This document shows, in pieces, positions 1 through 11,656 of a DNA stretch of 64,000 nt. Source of the DNA: Basidiobolus meristosporus CBS 931.73 (Eukaryota; Basidiobolomycota; Basidiobolomycetes; Basidiobolales; Basidiobolaceae); NCBI GenBank assembly GCA_002104905.1, contig MCFE01000156.1, positions 87,516 through 151,515 of the forward strand. The letters are read 5' to 3'. The position numbers and the translations under genes were made by a program. A model generated the notes under the pieces. That model was given only the letters and a program-made list of their open reading frames with translations, had not been told where the DNA came from and ran no database searches. Each line of letters starts with the position of its first letter. Within the stretch, counting starts at the first letter, position 1.

Positions 1-63
1 CAAATATGTTGGATATGTTTTTGCTTGATTGATACAAGTGTGGTACTGTATAGCTTTGCAATA

Positions 64-911
64 TTAGTTAGACTGCATCAGCTTCCTCAGGCAGGGTATG
101 ATCCGGATATATCCAGAGTGTGAACAATGTTTTCCCTCATTGATGATGGACTCCTGACAATTTGGACACGGTGCAATGGTAGCATTTTTGGATGTGAATT
201 CCATGCAACTGTTTACACATGCTGGAATCAGGACAGTGTCTGGATCATATGTTGCCAGTTGCATGACAGTTGTCCACTTGTATCCTGCACATGGTAAGTT
301 GCATCCTGGTATGATTTTGGCTAGAAGTAGTAATAAATCCTCAAAGCCCCCATTACTGATATTAGTGGAAACGTGCCACTTCTCTAGCCACAACACTACA
401 TCACTCACCAATAAATGGATAACTGAGCTCACTTGGCTCCATAGAGTATCCTTGGCATTGGTTTCAATAGGTGTTGTCTCATTGCCTATAGGGATTTGAC
501 TAGGCTCATATGTGGTACTGTGGTTGGGGGGACAAGTTCAAAATCTATCAGTGAACCTTCTTTGTCAGAGCTATCACTCTGCATGCCATATTCAGAAGGC
601 TGAGGTGAGCCTAAAGGTGTCACAAACTCACCTGACTCAGTTTGTGCAAGGTGACAAAGACAGCCCGGTGCCAATATAGAAGTATCATCTGCCTGGCAAG
701 TTAATGTTGATACAATAGTGATCAATGAATGGTCAAATATGACTTGGGTGGCAAAACACTGGCTGTAATCCTTGTAATACTTCCTATGATGTCTGTGTGC
801 TTCATGGCTGAGAGGCTTGCCACAATAGCCCCATGGTCTTTTTTCTCTTCTCTTATGGTGTTGAGTCAAAGTAGTCATGTCCATGTGGTAAACAGTTTGA
901 CCTTCCACCAC
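64..911 (-). pseudogene. Tnp2-like DNA transposase, N-terminal remnant
   Basis: Two minus-strand reading blocks (about 911-486 and 432-64) resemble the start of Tnp2-type transposases (CACTA/Plavaka group of fungal DNA transposons). The first block has a CGKPLSHEAHRHHRKYY stretch like the N-terminal Cys/His motif of that family, followed by an acidic, Ser-rich linker. The second has a hydrophobic stretch with FEDLLLLLAKIIPG and then a C-x3-C...CPNC zinc-ribbon-like motif before IRIIPCLRKLM, the expected order in Tnp2 proteins. The blocks are in different frames with a stop between, so an intron or frameshift separates them, and the chain stops at 64. The catalytic domain is not in the window. 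Assignment is from motif order only; a host zinc-finger protein is the alternative. Confidence 0.5.
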
Positions 912-1106
912 ATAGCACTATTATATCATTTTTTGGTCAATACTCATGTGAATTGAATACAGTCTGGTATTTGAGACATTACACCTACATGAATGTAGGA
1001 TTCAATGATGACCTGCCATAGTAAGCATTACAAATAAAGTTGTGGCACCACATACAAATATATATGTAACACTGCTTTCCCTTTGGTTTGACTCACTACC
1101 ATATAT

Positions 1107-2653
1107 TTGCCACCAAAAAATAAAGCAAAGCTGTCTGGTTACCAACTAAGCCCCACTGCTGATGGTAACAGAAGAATGGTTGGACAACAGCTTGCTTGGA
1201 CATTCAGTGCAACAAGCAGGGCTACATTCAAAAAAGGCCCTGTGGACAGTGTGCCCATTGAAGGTAAAAATGCAGACTCCTCAGGCTCTCAGTCAAGTGG
1301 GCAATTGAGAACCTCTGCAGAGCCACAAGCTGACTGTTATGCTCAGGCAGAAGAGAATGTAGCAAACACAGTACCCTCAGTTGAAGACCAGCAAGTGGCC
1401 ATGATAACATCACCACCACCCACATTAACAAGTATGTGCTCATACCAAAGCATTAATGAAGCAATTAGGTGCAGTGGCTGATAGGATAGATGTGATGGCC
1501 CAGAAAAATCAGGAAATAGTCCAGAAACAGGATGAGTAGATAATAATTGTAGAGCAATCAATATTCTAGGTAGCAAAAGCAGTATCTTTGCTGCAAAGAA
1601 GGAACTCAAGTAGCTCAATGTCACAGCCAAGGACTGAGCCATTTCCCACTGTAACAGCAGAGGAACACTGTGCAGTCTTTGAAGCACAGCAGCAGTGCCC
1701 AAAGATTAAGCCCATAGAAAAATCTATCAAAGCATGGGAGGGAGATAATGCGGTGTTTATACCAAAGCCTAAAAATCAAAAGACATTGAAGTTCTGTGAT
1801 GCTGCTGAGTGCAATAACAAAGAGTGGGCTAGTATACAAGAGGCCATCAGAAGTTTAGCATGCCATCACCTTAAGGCTGGCATACCATGGGACCATCAGG
1901 AACTCAAGGCCAAGTAGAATCCACTTGACTTGTTCCATGAGCATTATCCTGGATTCAAATGGGCAAACAGATTTTGGGCCAGCATTGGTATGCTAAGAAA
2001 GCATCTTATGAATATCAGAAACTATCAAAGGCAGAAGAACAAGGGTGCCATGGCTAAAAACCAGCGGCTTCCTCAAGAGCCCATTATAAGCAGGGCCAAA
2101 AGCTTCAGACAAGCATCAGAGACATCAGGCAGCTGGAAGTGTACCAATTAGGGACAAGCAGGCAGACACAGATGCACCAGCACAACATTTATCAAGGAAA
2201 AAGTGTAGTACCACTCAAGAAGCATCCAGTCAATGTAGCAGTGAAGGACCTGGCAGCAATAGAAACTAGCCGCTTTTACAGGAGCGTGTTGCAACTACAG
2301 CTGAGAGCTCAAAACAAGCGGAAAAGAAATGTCAGGTTGCCAGAAGAGTGCCAGCAAGGGACAAGCAGGCCAAAACAGATGCGTCAGAGCAGAATTTATC
2401 AAGGAGAAAGCGTAGTTCTTTACAAGAAGCACCCAGACAAATTAGCAGTGAAAGACCCGGCAGTGATAAAGGAAAAGGTAAAGGGAAAAAGGTCTATCCA
2501 AGCCTAAGACAGGGAGGCATGCAAAGAAACCGCAGTTCTTGCCAATTAGCACCACAAGCCAGGAACAGACTGAATCCCATCATAGCCAAGAAGAATTATC
2601 AACAAGAAAACAGCTGTTTTCACAAGAATTGGAAGTGCTGTGATGGTGTGTAA
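1107..2653 (+). pseudogene. Decayed unknown ORF, divergent from the transposase remnant
   Basis: A chain of plus-strand blocks (1107-1481, 1588-1917, 1930-2151, then 2153-2653) reads as one decayed protein. The 1588 and 1930 blocks share a frame and are separated only by a TAG at 1915-1917; the last block is in another frame and has an internal TAG. The product would be polar and Ser/Gln/Lys-rich, with a conserved-looking patch (EWASIQEAIRSLACHHLKAG, then FHEHYPGFKWANRFWASIG) and a basic low-complexity tail. I do not recognise a family. Its head-to-head position next to the Tnp2 remnant suggests an accessory ORF of the same transposon, but that is inference. Confidence 0.4.
2153..2476 (+). 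repeat. In-frame direct duplication of about 115 bp
   Basis: The segment starting at 2153 (GACAAGCAGGCAGACACAGA) recurs with changes at 2360 (GACAAGCAGGCCAAAACAGA) and similarity continues about 115 bp. The offset is 207 bp, exactly 69 codons, so both copies encode the same kind of basic Ser-rich peptide in the same frame (DKQAxTDAxxQxLSRxK). A TAG lies just after the first copy. Frame preservation suggests the duplication arose while the region was coding. Confidence 0.7.
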
Positions 2654-3199
2654 GTCCAAGGGAGAGATACATCCAACACTTCTCAAGTGTTTTGTGTGTG
2701 GGGTGTTCACTGGGTGCAACAACCTCTAGCAAAAGCTTGCTAGGAATACTTGGGTTCTGTCTCTAATCTAATGTGATGGGGAACAAAGCCATAAGCTTGT
2801 CAAGGGAAAACTATTGAGCTACAATCCCCAACTTAGTTGGCATCATAACAAAAGTATGTGCTGGGTTCAGCATCCTTTGAGATGACATTGTACTAAAGCT
2901 TTCAAGGTCAAAACAGCTGTAAGCTCCACCAGCAGGGACTTGATAAGAATGCAGCTGTGGTCAATAGTTATAATGACAGAAGAGTGTCTTTGCCTGTACA
3001 AGAACAAACTTGGGAAAGAATCAAATATAATAAAAGATACCTACTCTGAGTATTCCTCACAAGTAGTGCCTCCAAGGTCAGTTGGCTGTCAGCATGGTTT
3101 CCTGGGAGTGTCCTGTGGTCTGGGGTTGGAAGTTCAGGTAGCAGCAGGTAGCAGTGATCACACTAATCATCAAGTCAGTATGTTGATGAAAGGGATGAT

Positions 3200-3708
3200 G
3201 ATTTATTGTTGAGGGATAGCCTCCCTTATATACTTTGCTTATTGACTAAGTGATTACTAATCATGGTGTTTTCAAAGGTTCTGGATATGAATAGAAATCT
3301 TAATGACATCAGAATGACCTAAGAATGTTCTAAGTAGGTGCCAGAAGGTTCTAAGAGGCACAGCACATCCAACCAATCAGGAATCAGTACTCTGAAACCT
3401 GTGTAACATGGGGATACCAGATATGGTATGGAAATGGTAGGGATGGTGATATGGGTTGATTGTGTGTCACAGGTACTGGCGTGGGTACTTGCCTAATATA
3501 GAAGCACTTGCTGCTAGTAATCTTACATAAAGTAGGGGATAACTTATGCCATAAGGTAGCAGGTGTGATAGTCAACTGGCTTATGGGATAGTACTGATCA
3601 GGCAAGACAAATGGGATAAAACTAAAATAAGGGTAGTAGAGAAATAAGGAAGTAGAAAATATAGGAATGAGCACATCTGTCAGTGGGTGTTACTGTGACC
3701 CCACTACA
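3200..3708 (-). mobile_element. Putative 3' LTR of the gypsy element (inner limit uncertain)
   Basis: Downstream of the gypsy pol on the minus strand the sequence starts at 3708 with TGTAGTGGGGTCACAG and leads to a TATATAAGG box (minus strand, about 3233-3225) followed within 25 nt by CAATAAATC, a polyadenylation-type signal. TG start, TATA and AATAAA are the usual order in an LTR. The far boundary cannot be fixed because the 5' LTR is almost wholly lost. An open stretch at 3384-3674 lies within this LTR and looks non-coding. Confidence 0.45.
3678..3708. repeat. 31-bp near-palindromic repeat, left copy
   Basis: TGTCAGTGGGTGTTACTGTG followed by ACCCCACTACA. It matches the 6720-6750 copy with a single change and is itself an imperfect inverted repeat. 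It marks the 3' limit of the gypsy internal region (minus sense) and probably the outer tip of its LTR. Confidence 0.8.
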
Positions 3709-3888
3709 TTCACCCCTCTCTCAGCTTTGAGCTTGGGTCAAAGCAAACTAGTTTTGATATGCAAAACTGTTATGCTTGAATAACTTAAGTTGGTTTCCTG
3801 CAACTGGTGCTCTCAGCTGGGTGTTATCAAGCTCAGATATGTAGTAGCTTCCATTTCCAATCACCTTGAAAATGAGGCAGGGGCCACT

Positions 3889-6719
3889 CTATTTGTTGTC
3901 AAACTTCCAACTCCATTGTTTGTCCAAGGTGGAGTCATAGAGTGATACCGGGTCTCCTAGTGATAGTGGTTTTGATCTTGTTGTGTGTGATTTGTCAAAG
4001 GGCACTTTGTTTTTTAGTTGTGTATCCTTAAGTTGTTCAGCAGCTCTGTTGAGATTCAAGTCCTGGTGATCAAGTTGCTGTATGCAAGTTGCAAGGAGGT
4101 CTTCAGTCTGCACATTGGATCTCCAATTCAATGAGTTCCAGGTGACTGTATTTAACTCAACTGGTAGTATGCAGTCATGTCCATAGAGTAGCCCAAATGG
4201 TGATAATCCAGTTGTTCTCTTGGTAGTAATTCTATCTTCCCAGAGTGCAAGATGTAATTGCTGTGGCCACAGTATTGCATTATTCTCACAGGTCTTGACA
4301 AGAGAGTTCACAAATGGTCCATGTCCTCTCTCTATCATTCCATTGGCATGAGGGTGGTAAGCTATAGTAAAAGCAATGTGTATCTTGTACTATGAGTGCA
4401 GCTCCTGGATCATTAGGGATGTCATCTCTTCTCTCACAGCAACAAGCTGCCAGATGCAGCCAAATCTACAGATAATGTCCTCATGTAAAAATCTCCATAT
4501 GGTATAACTCTTGTTGTTGGGTAAAGCTCAAGCCTCTGCCCATCCACTAAGGTCATCTCTAGCAACAATCAGGTACTTCTTTGATCCAGATGTTGGCATG
4601 TGGACAAGGTCAATACCTACCTTTTTCCATAAACAGATTGCGTAATTAGGATGCAGTAGTTCTTCATAATGCTTAAAGGATCTCTTCTGGCAGGCTACAC
4701 ATGACTCAACAAAGTGTTGAATATCATAGTACATGTTTTCCCAGTAGTACCTCTGAGCAGTGGTGTTGTAGGTAGCTTCTTGACCTCTATGTCCTTCTGG
4801 TTCTCCTTGGTGGATACTTGTCATGATGCTCAGTTGCTCTTGTGGGGTAGTGACTACTCTTCTTGGAATATGTCCAGGCTTCACTCATTTAAAGAGAAGA
4901 TCATCTTTGAGATAGTAGTAGTGTTCCTTCTTTCTGAGTTTCCTAAACTCTTGAATTTCCATCCAACTAGGCTTCTTGAGTGTCCTTAGATATTCCTTGA
5001 TCAGACCCCAGGTAGTTCTCTGTTGGTCTTTGGTGGCAATCTGTTGGATCTCTGCATCAATGATATCATCAAAGTGAGGGTCCAATTCTTCAAATAATTG
5101 TGGTCCCTTACTGGAGAGTGCATCAGCCACAACATTTGTCTTGCCAGGGACATGTCTGACCTCAAAGTCAAACATTTTCAGCCATGCCATCCATTGGCTT
5201 GTGGCATCATCAGGTATGTCAGGCTTGTTGATCATTCCTTTAAGTGGCTTGGCATCTGTCTCCAGGATGAAATGTGTCATGTAGAGTTGTGACTTCAGCT
5301 TCCTCAGTATCTTCATAACTCCTAGTAGTGCTCTCTTAATCTGTGGGTATCTTTGTTCTCTAGGAGAGAATAGGCAGCTTTCATATCTGCTGGTATAGCA
5401 GTTGCCATCTTCATCATCTTGGCCAAGTAGTGCCCCAGCTCCTATAGGGCTTGCATCCACTGTCAAAATAGGGGGACATTCAGTGCTCTGATAGTCAGGA
5501 GGTCTTAGAACTGGTGGAGACACTAAGGCCACTTTCAGTAATTGCATGGCTTCTTCTTGCTCTTCTCCCCAGATAAATGGGGTATTCTTTCTCTGTAGCT
5601 GGTAGATTGGTCCTGCCATCTCAAAAATCTTGGGATACAGATCCTAAAGAACCCACAAGCTGCCACAAAGCCATGAGCCTGTGTTAGATTTGTGAGGGTA
5701 GGCCAGTTGCATATCTTTTGTGTCTTGGAGTCTCCAGGTGAACAATCAAAGGTGTTGCATTTTTGTCCAACAATGGATATATCTGATACACCAAAGCTGC
5801 TTTTCTCTCCACTGATGGTGAGTTCAGCTTCTTCAACGGCTTGTAATATGGTATCATTGTCTGAAATATGGTCATAGACAAGCTTTCTTACTCCAGGCAT
5901 AACTTCAGTTGTCTCCCAGAGTTTTGGGCCTTTGATGCCTATGTCATCAACAAAGACAGCAAGCTTCTCAGGTATAAAATGGTACAGTACACTCACCATG
6001 CATCTCTGGAACTGAGCTATGGAGCTTGTAGCCCCTTGACTGAGTCTTGTCATCCTTAACAGTCCAAATGGTGTCTGGAGTGCACACATATTTCTTGATA
6101 TCTCATCAAGGAGGATCTGGTCATATCCTGAGTAGATATCATATGTTGAGTAGATGGAGTGGCCACTAAAGCTTTCTGCAAAGTCATCAGTAGATGGAGG
6201 TATAGCAGCATCTTTAATAGTGGCAGCATTTGCAGGTTGCATGTCTTGAATGAATTGGAGCTTTCCATTCTTCTATTTGGTCACAAACCATCTGTTAGCA
6301 TAAGGTCCATAGCAAGGTTCTAGGATACCAGCTTCTATCTTCTTCTTAAGTAGGTCATGCACATCAGCTTGGAGTCCTCTGGGCAGTGAGTAGGGCTTAA
6401 ATGACCAGGGTGTGTGGGTCACTGTATGAATCTTGATAGGTTCTTCAACCAATGTCTTTAAGAGTCTCATCTCCTTGTCATTATATGAGAAGACCTTATC
6501 ATGCCTTTTCAAGGTTTCTTCAAATAATGGTATCTCCTCTGGTGTTTGGTTTCTATCACCAATGGTAAGTTGTTTAAGTCTCTCAGGTGTAAGTTGTATA
6601 TCACCTGGTGTTCCTTCTGGTGGTCTAATGTAATCAGCAGGTTGAGATCCATCAGTCAGAGGTGTAAGTGATGGTCTAATCTTCTGTTCTACCGTCATGT
6701 ATTTTGTGTGAGCCATACC
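3889..6719 (-). pseudogene. Ty3/gypsy retrotransposon pol, broken
   Basis: Minus-strand blocks read, in order: RT N-terminus (6716-6273, with IEAGILEPCYGPYANRWFVTK), RT core with VFVDD in place of YVDD (6242-5535), RNase H (5619-4885, LTVDASPIGAGALLG, ending DFEVRHVPGKTNVVADALS), integrase zinc-binding HHCC and catalytic start (4884-4528, CVACQKR, GIDLVHMP) and integrase C-terminal part (4338-3889, GLSPFGLLYGHDCILPVEL). The first two blocks are in one frame separated by a single TAG; the rest need frameshifts. Gag and protease are absent: the internal region begins only 4 nt inside the 31-bp repeat at 6720-6750, so the 5' LTR body, gag and protease were deleted. Order RT-RH-INT defines Ty3/gypsy. 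Not functional. Confidence 0.9.
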
Positions 6720-6750
6720 TGTCAGTGGGTGTCACTGTGACCCCACTACA
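6720..6750. repeat. 31-bp near-palindromic repeat, right copy
   Basis: TGTCAGTGGGTGTCACTGTG followed by ACCCCACTACA. Direct repeat of 3678-3708, immediately upstream (minus sense) of the gypsy pol. Arms AGTGGG-GTCAC and GTGAC-CCCACT pair, making a potential hairpin. Best explained as the surviving outer tip of the 5' LTR. Confidence 0.8.
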
Positions 6751-7621
6751 GCGCAGCCAGTTGAGCTACACTGCGGCAAAGTAGATGAGTCTGAAAGAGG
6801 CAACTTGACTACCGCAGCCTCCACTTCCTACATTGTTGAGAGAGTGGAGATTCCACTGACAGATAAGGCTACAACATCAAGAGCTTGAAAGGCTATATCA
6901 GTGCCTTCAGTGGAATTTTGGATTATTAATAGGCACACCACAAGGTTGCAGCACTTCTTCAAGAGCAGTGCTCAAGAAATCCACTTGAATAGTGCAAGGA
7001 TTTATTGCAAAAACTGGCAGGTGAGGTGCTAGACTTTGCAGTGCCAGCTGAAGACCAGGATATGTGGGAACCAGTGAACAAACAGTGACATAAAGCTGTT
7101 GGGTTCCTGCCAAAGTTGTGGAACCATAGCCTTACTGCAGACATACTTATTGAGTGGTGGATTTTAATAAAGTTACTTGTTGAGTGTGGGGTTAGGCTTA
7201 ATGTTAGCATAGGGCATAGGGACTTGCATAGGTCAATACAATCGGCAATTGAGGTACAACTGAAGTTTCTATAAAAATAAATCAATTTGTACACATGAAA
7301 AGTAAGAGAAACAGTTGAGTCAGGAAGTAAGGAGTGTGAAAAAGAAGCAATAGCCAATCAATGCACACAAACATAGGAGGCAATAGAGTCCCAGGATCAG
7401 AAAGTGAGCAAATTGGCAGGGAACCAATTAAAAGTCACTTATATGTTGTTGTGATGAAAAATTTTGACCAAGTTTTTTGTGAAATCTGTGGTGCAGTTAT
7501 TTTCAGTGGTCTCTGTAAGGTGTCCTGACAAAATCAGAACCTCTTAGTCACAGGACTTTAATTTTTTGATGGCCTTTTGACAGGATCATCACAATAATTT
7601 CTCACAGCAAAAGTATAAATA
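6751..7621. other. No gene recognised
   Basis: Only short open stretches in unrelated frames. The first 30 bases next to the gypsy end contain, on the minus strand, GTGTAGCTCAACTGG, which resembles a tRNA D-arm/A-box, but no complete tRNA can be folded. Confidence 0.5.
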
Positions 7622-7826
7622 CATGAAAATGCTCAAAGTGGTCCAAACAGCCCCAGACTTTGCACACATATTCTGGGACCATCCTTAACCTATTTTCTGT
7701 GTCTGTTATGCCAAGACCATGTAAAAGTATAATTACTACTGTTACATTCAATATAATATTAAGTGAAAACCATAAAATCATCTTGGGCTCCCAATCACTT
7801 CCAATATCTCCAAGACTCTTACAACA
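7622..7826 (+). mobile_element. Diverged copia LTR, 3' part
   Basis: Matches about the last 200 bases of the 350-bp copia LTR at 57017-57366, from CATGAAAATGCTCAAAG through a degraded promoter block to CAAGACTCTTACAACA. Many substitutions; the LTR 5' part is missing. Confidence 0.85.
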
Positions 7827-8477
7827 GTATATATTACCACCTATACAAGGTGTATGGCAACTTTGCAAGTTCCACACTAATATGCTGCACAGTTGAGGTG
7901 ATAGAAGTATGTCAATTGTGGCAGGTGTGCATGTTTTTAGAGGCTAGTAAGCTGGAGGCCATAATATTTTTTGATTGGAACTAAATGCAGAATACCCAAG
8001 GTAGTCGTGGGTAAGCAAATAATGTGGGGTGATTCTACCATAAAGTATATCAATTTCACAAGGGCAAGTAGAAAAAGGACATACCAATTGGTAAATTAGT
8101 ATGATAGCATTACACAGAACTAGTTGTAGGTTGCCATACTGCCGTAATAGTGCCATTAAAGGCCTGCAATGAGGCTGTCAAAACACCACCAAGCTTTTGC
8201 CATATAAGGCAATTGGATGTACTGACTGGTTAGATCCACTGAAATTGTTGTAGAGTCCACTAAGACTGCTACAATGCCATGCCTCTCTTGGCAAAATACT
8301 GTACAAACACTGTTATGTTTTTAATTTTATTTGGCTGTAAAGTTTGCCACACACCATTGTGATTGCGTCATGAGACTGTGTAGATGGTCATTAATTCCAA
8401 GTTGCTGGTATTATAGTGGTCTTCTCATGGGATCTTGGTGACTCATCAAGACTGGATTTACCTGCTGGACCAAGTTA
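7827..8477. other. No gene recognised
   Basis: AT-rich spacer between an LTR scrap and the first copia pol fragment; no coding signal or repeat recognised. Confidence 0.5.
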
Positions 8478-11306
8478 CTTTTCATAGCCATACATCCCTG
8501 ATTATCTTCAGATAAAGTAACAGGCATGTTGACATAAGCCTAAATCTTTAAGAATCTTTGTTAACCATGTTGCCTCTCCTGTAGCTTCACAGTCTGCCAT
8601 ATACTCTGCCTCTGTGGTAGACAGTGCTAAAGTTGGTTGTTTACATAAATTTCATTAAATTGCTCCTTCACAGTAAAGAAAGGTTTATGCTGTGGTATAC
8701 CTTCTGTCTTCTAGATTTTGTCTCCAATGAGCATCAGAGTATCCCATAAGATCTTGTTCTGAATCCTTATAGGTGAGCTTTAAGCAGATATCAGCAGTTC
8801 CTTTTATTTATTTAAAAATCCACTTAACTGCCACTATATGATCAGATCCATAGTTCTGATAATGCTAGCTGATATCCCCCACTTAATATGTTATATCTGG
8901 GCATGTTCCAAGCAAAATATACATCAGACTGCTGGCCATAGGTTGGTAAGGAAAGTTGGGGGTCTCAGATGGCACCAAGCTCTCCTAATTTGGTTGAGTT
9001 TACACAAAGTTAAGGTTTGTCTCCAATGGGGTAGCTGCCAATTTACTGTCTTTCATTTAGTGCCTCTTTAATATATCTTGAATATACTTGGATTGGCTTA
9101 GGGTCATAGTCTGGGTATTTCTGTCTGTGGAGAAATTTACTCTTTAGTAGTAACAAAGTTTCCTAGATCAGACAACTTGAACTCTTTAGATAGGCTAGGC
9201 TTAATCTCTTACAATGCTTCTAGGTTATTGGTGGCAATAATAAGATCATCCACATATAGAGCTGATAGAGTTGGATTTGCTCTATCTGGCTGATGATATA
9301 TAGTATAGTCAGCTATACTCCTTTTGAAACTTAAAGATTCCAAATAAGGATCTATTTTGCAATTCCGGGCTCTTGGTGATTGTTTGAGTCAATAGAGAGA
9401 CTTGTTCAGCTTGCAGACAAAATGGTGGCTATCTTGGTCAGCAAACCCATCAGGCTGGCTTATTTACATGTCCTCTTCAAGTATTCCTTTGAAAAATTCA
9501 GCTTTTAACTCCATTTCATGTATAAGAAGTGTATATTTGGCAGCAATAGCCAATAATAATCTGATGGATTTAAGCTTGGCTACAAGTGCAAAGGTCTTAG
9601 TGTAGTCAAGACCTCTTGTTTGAGGGTATCCTTTGGCCACATGTCTTGCTTTGTAACCTTCAATATTACCATCAGCCTTGTATTTTCTCTTAAAGACCCA
9701 TCAGCATCCAATTAACTTCTGATTGATTGGTAGCTTGATTCAGTCCCAAGTTTGATTTTCTATTAAGGCCTGATATTCTCCAGTCTTTGCAGATCTTCAA
9801 AACTTTGTCTGAGGGCTATTTGGGGCCACTTTTACAGTATGGAGCTCAGCAATATGGACTGAATAGGCATAGGCTAGGTTTGCATCATCATAGATATAGT
9901 AATTTGAGCTATTTGTTATCTGGTTTAATCTCTGGGCATTTGATACTGGAATGATCACCCCTAGGATATTCCTGGGCACTGCCTCAAGCTGAACCATGGT
10001 TGTAGAGTCCTCAGGAGTGAGAAAGTCTCATTATTTTGCTGGGATCAATCCTGATAATTGATGGACTTGAGATCAGATATTTGTCATCAACTGATGCCAT
10101 TTCTGTTAAAGTCTTGACTTTTCATCATACAACACATCCCTAGGCTTGATCAGCTTCTTTACTTTGGTATTGCAGAGTCTGCATGCTTTACTCTCATTGC
10201 AGTAGCCCAAAACATGCATTTCATACTTTTTGGCTCAAATATTAACTGATTTCCAGGCAGTTTCTTGACATATGCTGCGCACCCAAATACTCCTATATGT
10301 TATGCACTTAGTCTGTATCCATACCATGCTTCTACTGGAGCAGAATCACAAAGTATTCTGTTATAGCTCCTATTTTCAAAGTATACAGCTATGGCAACTG
10401 AATCTGTCCAAGAATCATAGGATTTTTTCGATCATGGATCATAGTTCTGGCCATATCAATTATTAATCTGTTTGCATGTTTGACTAATCCACTCTGCTGA
10501 TGGAAATATGGTCCAGTAATCTCTTGCTTCATCCCGTGAATTATGCAGCAGTGAATGAAGAGTTTTGAGATATATTCTCTACCACTGTCTGAGCATATTT
10601 TTCTGATTTTTTCACCAGTTTCTCTCTACTGTAACTCTAAACTCCCTGAGCTTAGACACAGCTTCTTTCTTTTGCTCCATGAAGTAGGCCCATGTGTATC
10701 TTGTATAATCATCAATAAAAGTGGTTAAATGCTTCATCCCACCTAAGGATAAATTTTGCATAGGTCCACACAGAGCAAGTGAATTACATCTAATTTTTTC
10801 TTAGTTTTGATTAGCCCAGAGCTCTTGAATGGTTGTTGGGCTTGTTTCCCATATATGCAGGCTTCACAGTGCTTTAAATTAGCTGGGAGATCAGTTTTTA
10901 CTCTAGAAATTAGCTGATCTCTGATCATTTTGCACAAATAATCAAATTGATGTGTCCAAATCTCCTGTGCCAAAGCATTGGGGTTTTTTCATTCAAGTCA
11001 ATAGTATTGGCTTCCAGATATGATGGAATATATGTCAAATTATACAGATTCAGATTGTTGATACCCAAAGCAATATGAGTACCATTTTGATCAGTGGTCC
11101 TGTATCCAGAGATATCAAAGCTGATATTGAGTCCTTCTGCTGCGGCCTTGCTTATATATGGTAGGTTCTTAGCTATTTCTGGTCCATAGAGTACTTCTTA
11201 ATGGTTGGTGGATAGCTTCCTTTGCTGCTATTAAAGCTTACTTGGATAGTTCCTTCTCCCACTGCATCATGTGTTTTGTTATCACCCATGAAAACCTTCA
11301 TGATTG
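8478..11306 (-). pseudogene. Ty1/copia copy 1, old internal fragment
   Basis: Minus-strand remains of a copia gag-pol: RNase H at about 8478-8790, reverse transcriptase to about 9650, integrase C-terminal and catalytic parts at about 10150-10740, integrase zinc-binding region (10743-10973), and the segment after the protease up to 11306. It is full of stops and shifts. It ends abruptly at 11306 where the LTR of copy A begins, at a point equivalent to the sequence encoding PIKKVFMGDD in the intact element, and on the other side in RNase H with no LTR. It is the most diverged copy here and the substrate into which copy A inserted. Confidence 0.85.
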
Positions 11307-11656
11307 TGTTGTAAGAGTCTTGGAGATATTGGAAGTGATTTGGGAGAACAAGTAGATTATGTGGTTTTCACTTAATGATTTATGGAATGTAAAAGTAGTA
11401 TTTATACTTTTACCTGGTCCTGGCATAACAAACAGGTAGAAAACGCTAAGGAATGTCCTAACAACATGTGGGCAAAGTTTGGAGTTGTTTGGACAACTTT
11501 GAGAATTTTCATGTTCTGGGTACCTGGTATTTTGGTGTAAATATTCTAGGTAAATCCCAACAAGGAATTTGGTCAGTATACTCTAGGATTTGAAGGTAAT
11601 GCTCTAATTGACTAAGTAAGGTGAATATTTAGGTGGAATTCCATATTTTTACAACA
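11307..11656 (-). repeat. Copy A 3' LTR (350 bp)
   Basis: On the plus strand it starts TGTTGTAAGAGTCTTGG and ends TTTTTACAACA; adjoining CTCCCACTCAGC at 11657 is the complement of the polypurine tract seen in the intact element. Confidence 0.9.

Noticed and set aside
3384-3674. 96-codon minus-strand ORF rich in Phe, Pro, Tyr
   Set aside because: Lies within the putative gypsy LTR between its tip and TATA box; composition follows the AT-rich LTR, not a protein.
6751-6786. Complete tRNA gene
   Set aside because: Only a D-arm-like half can be drawn; anticodon arm, T-arm and B-box are absent.
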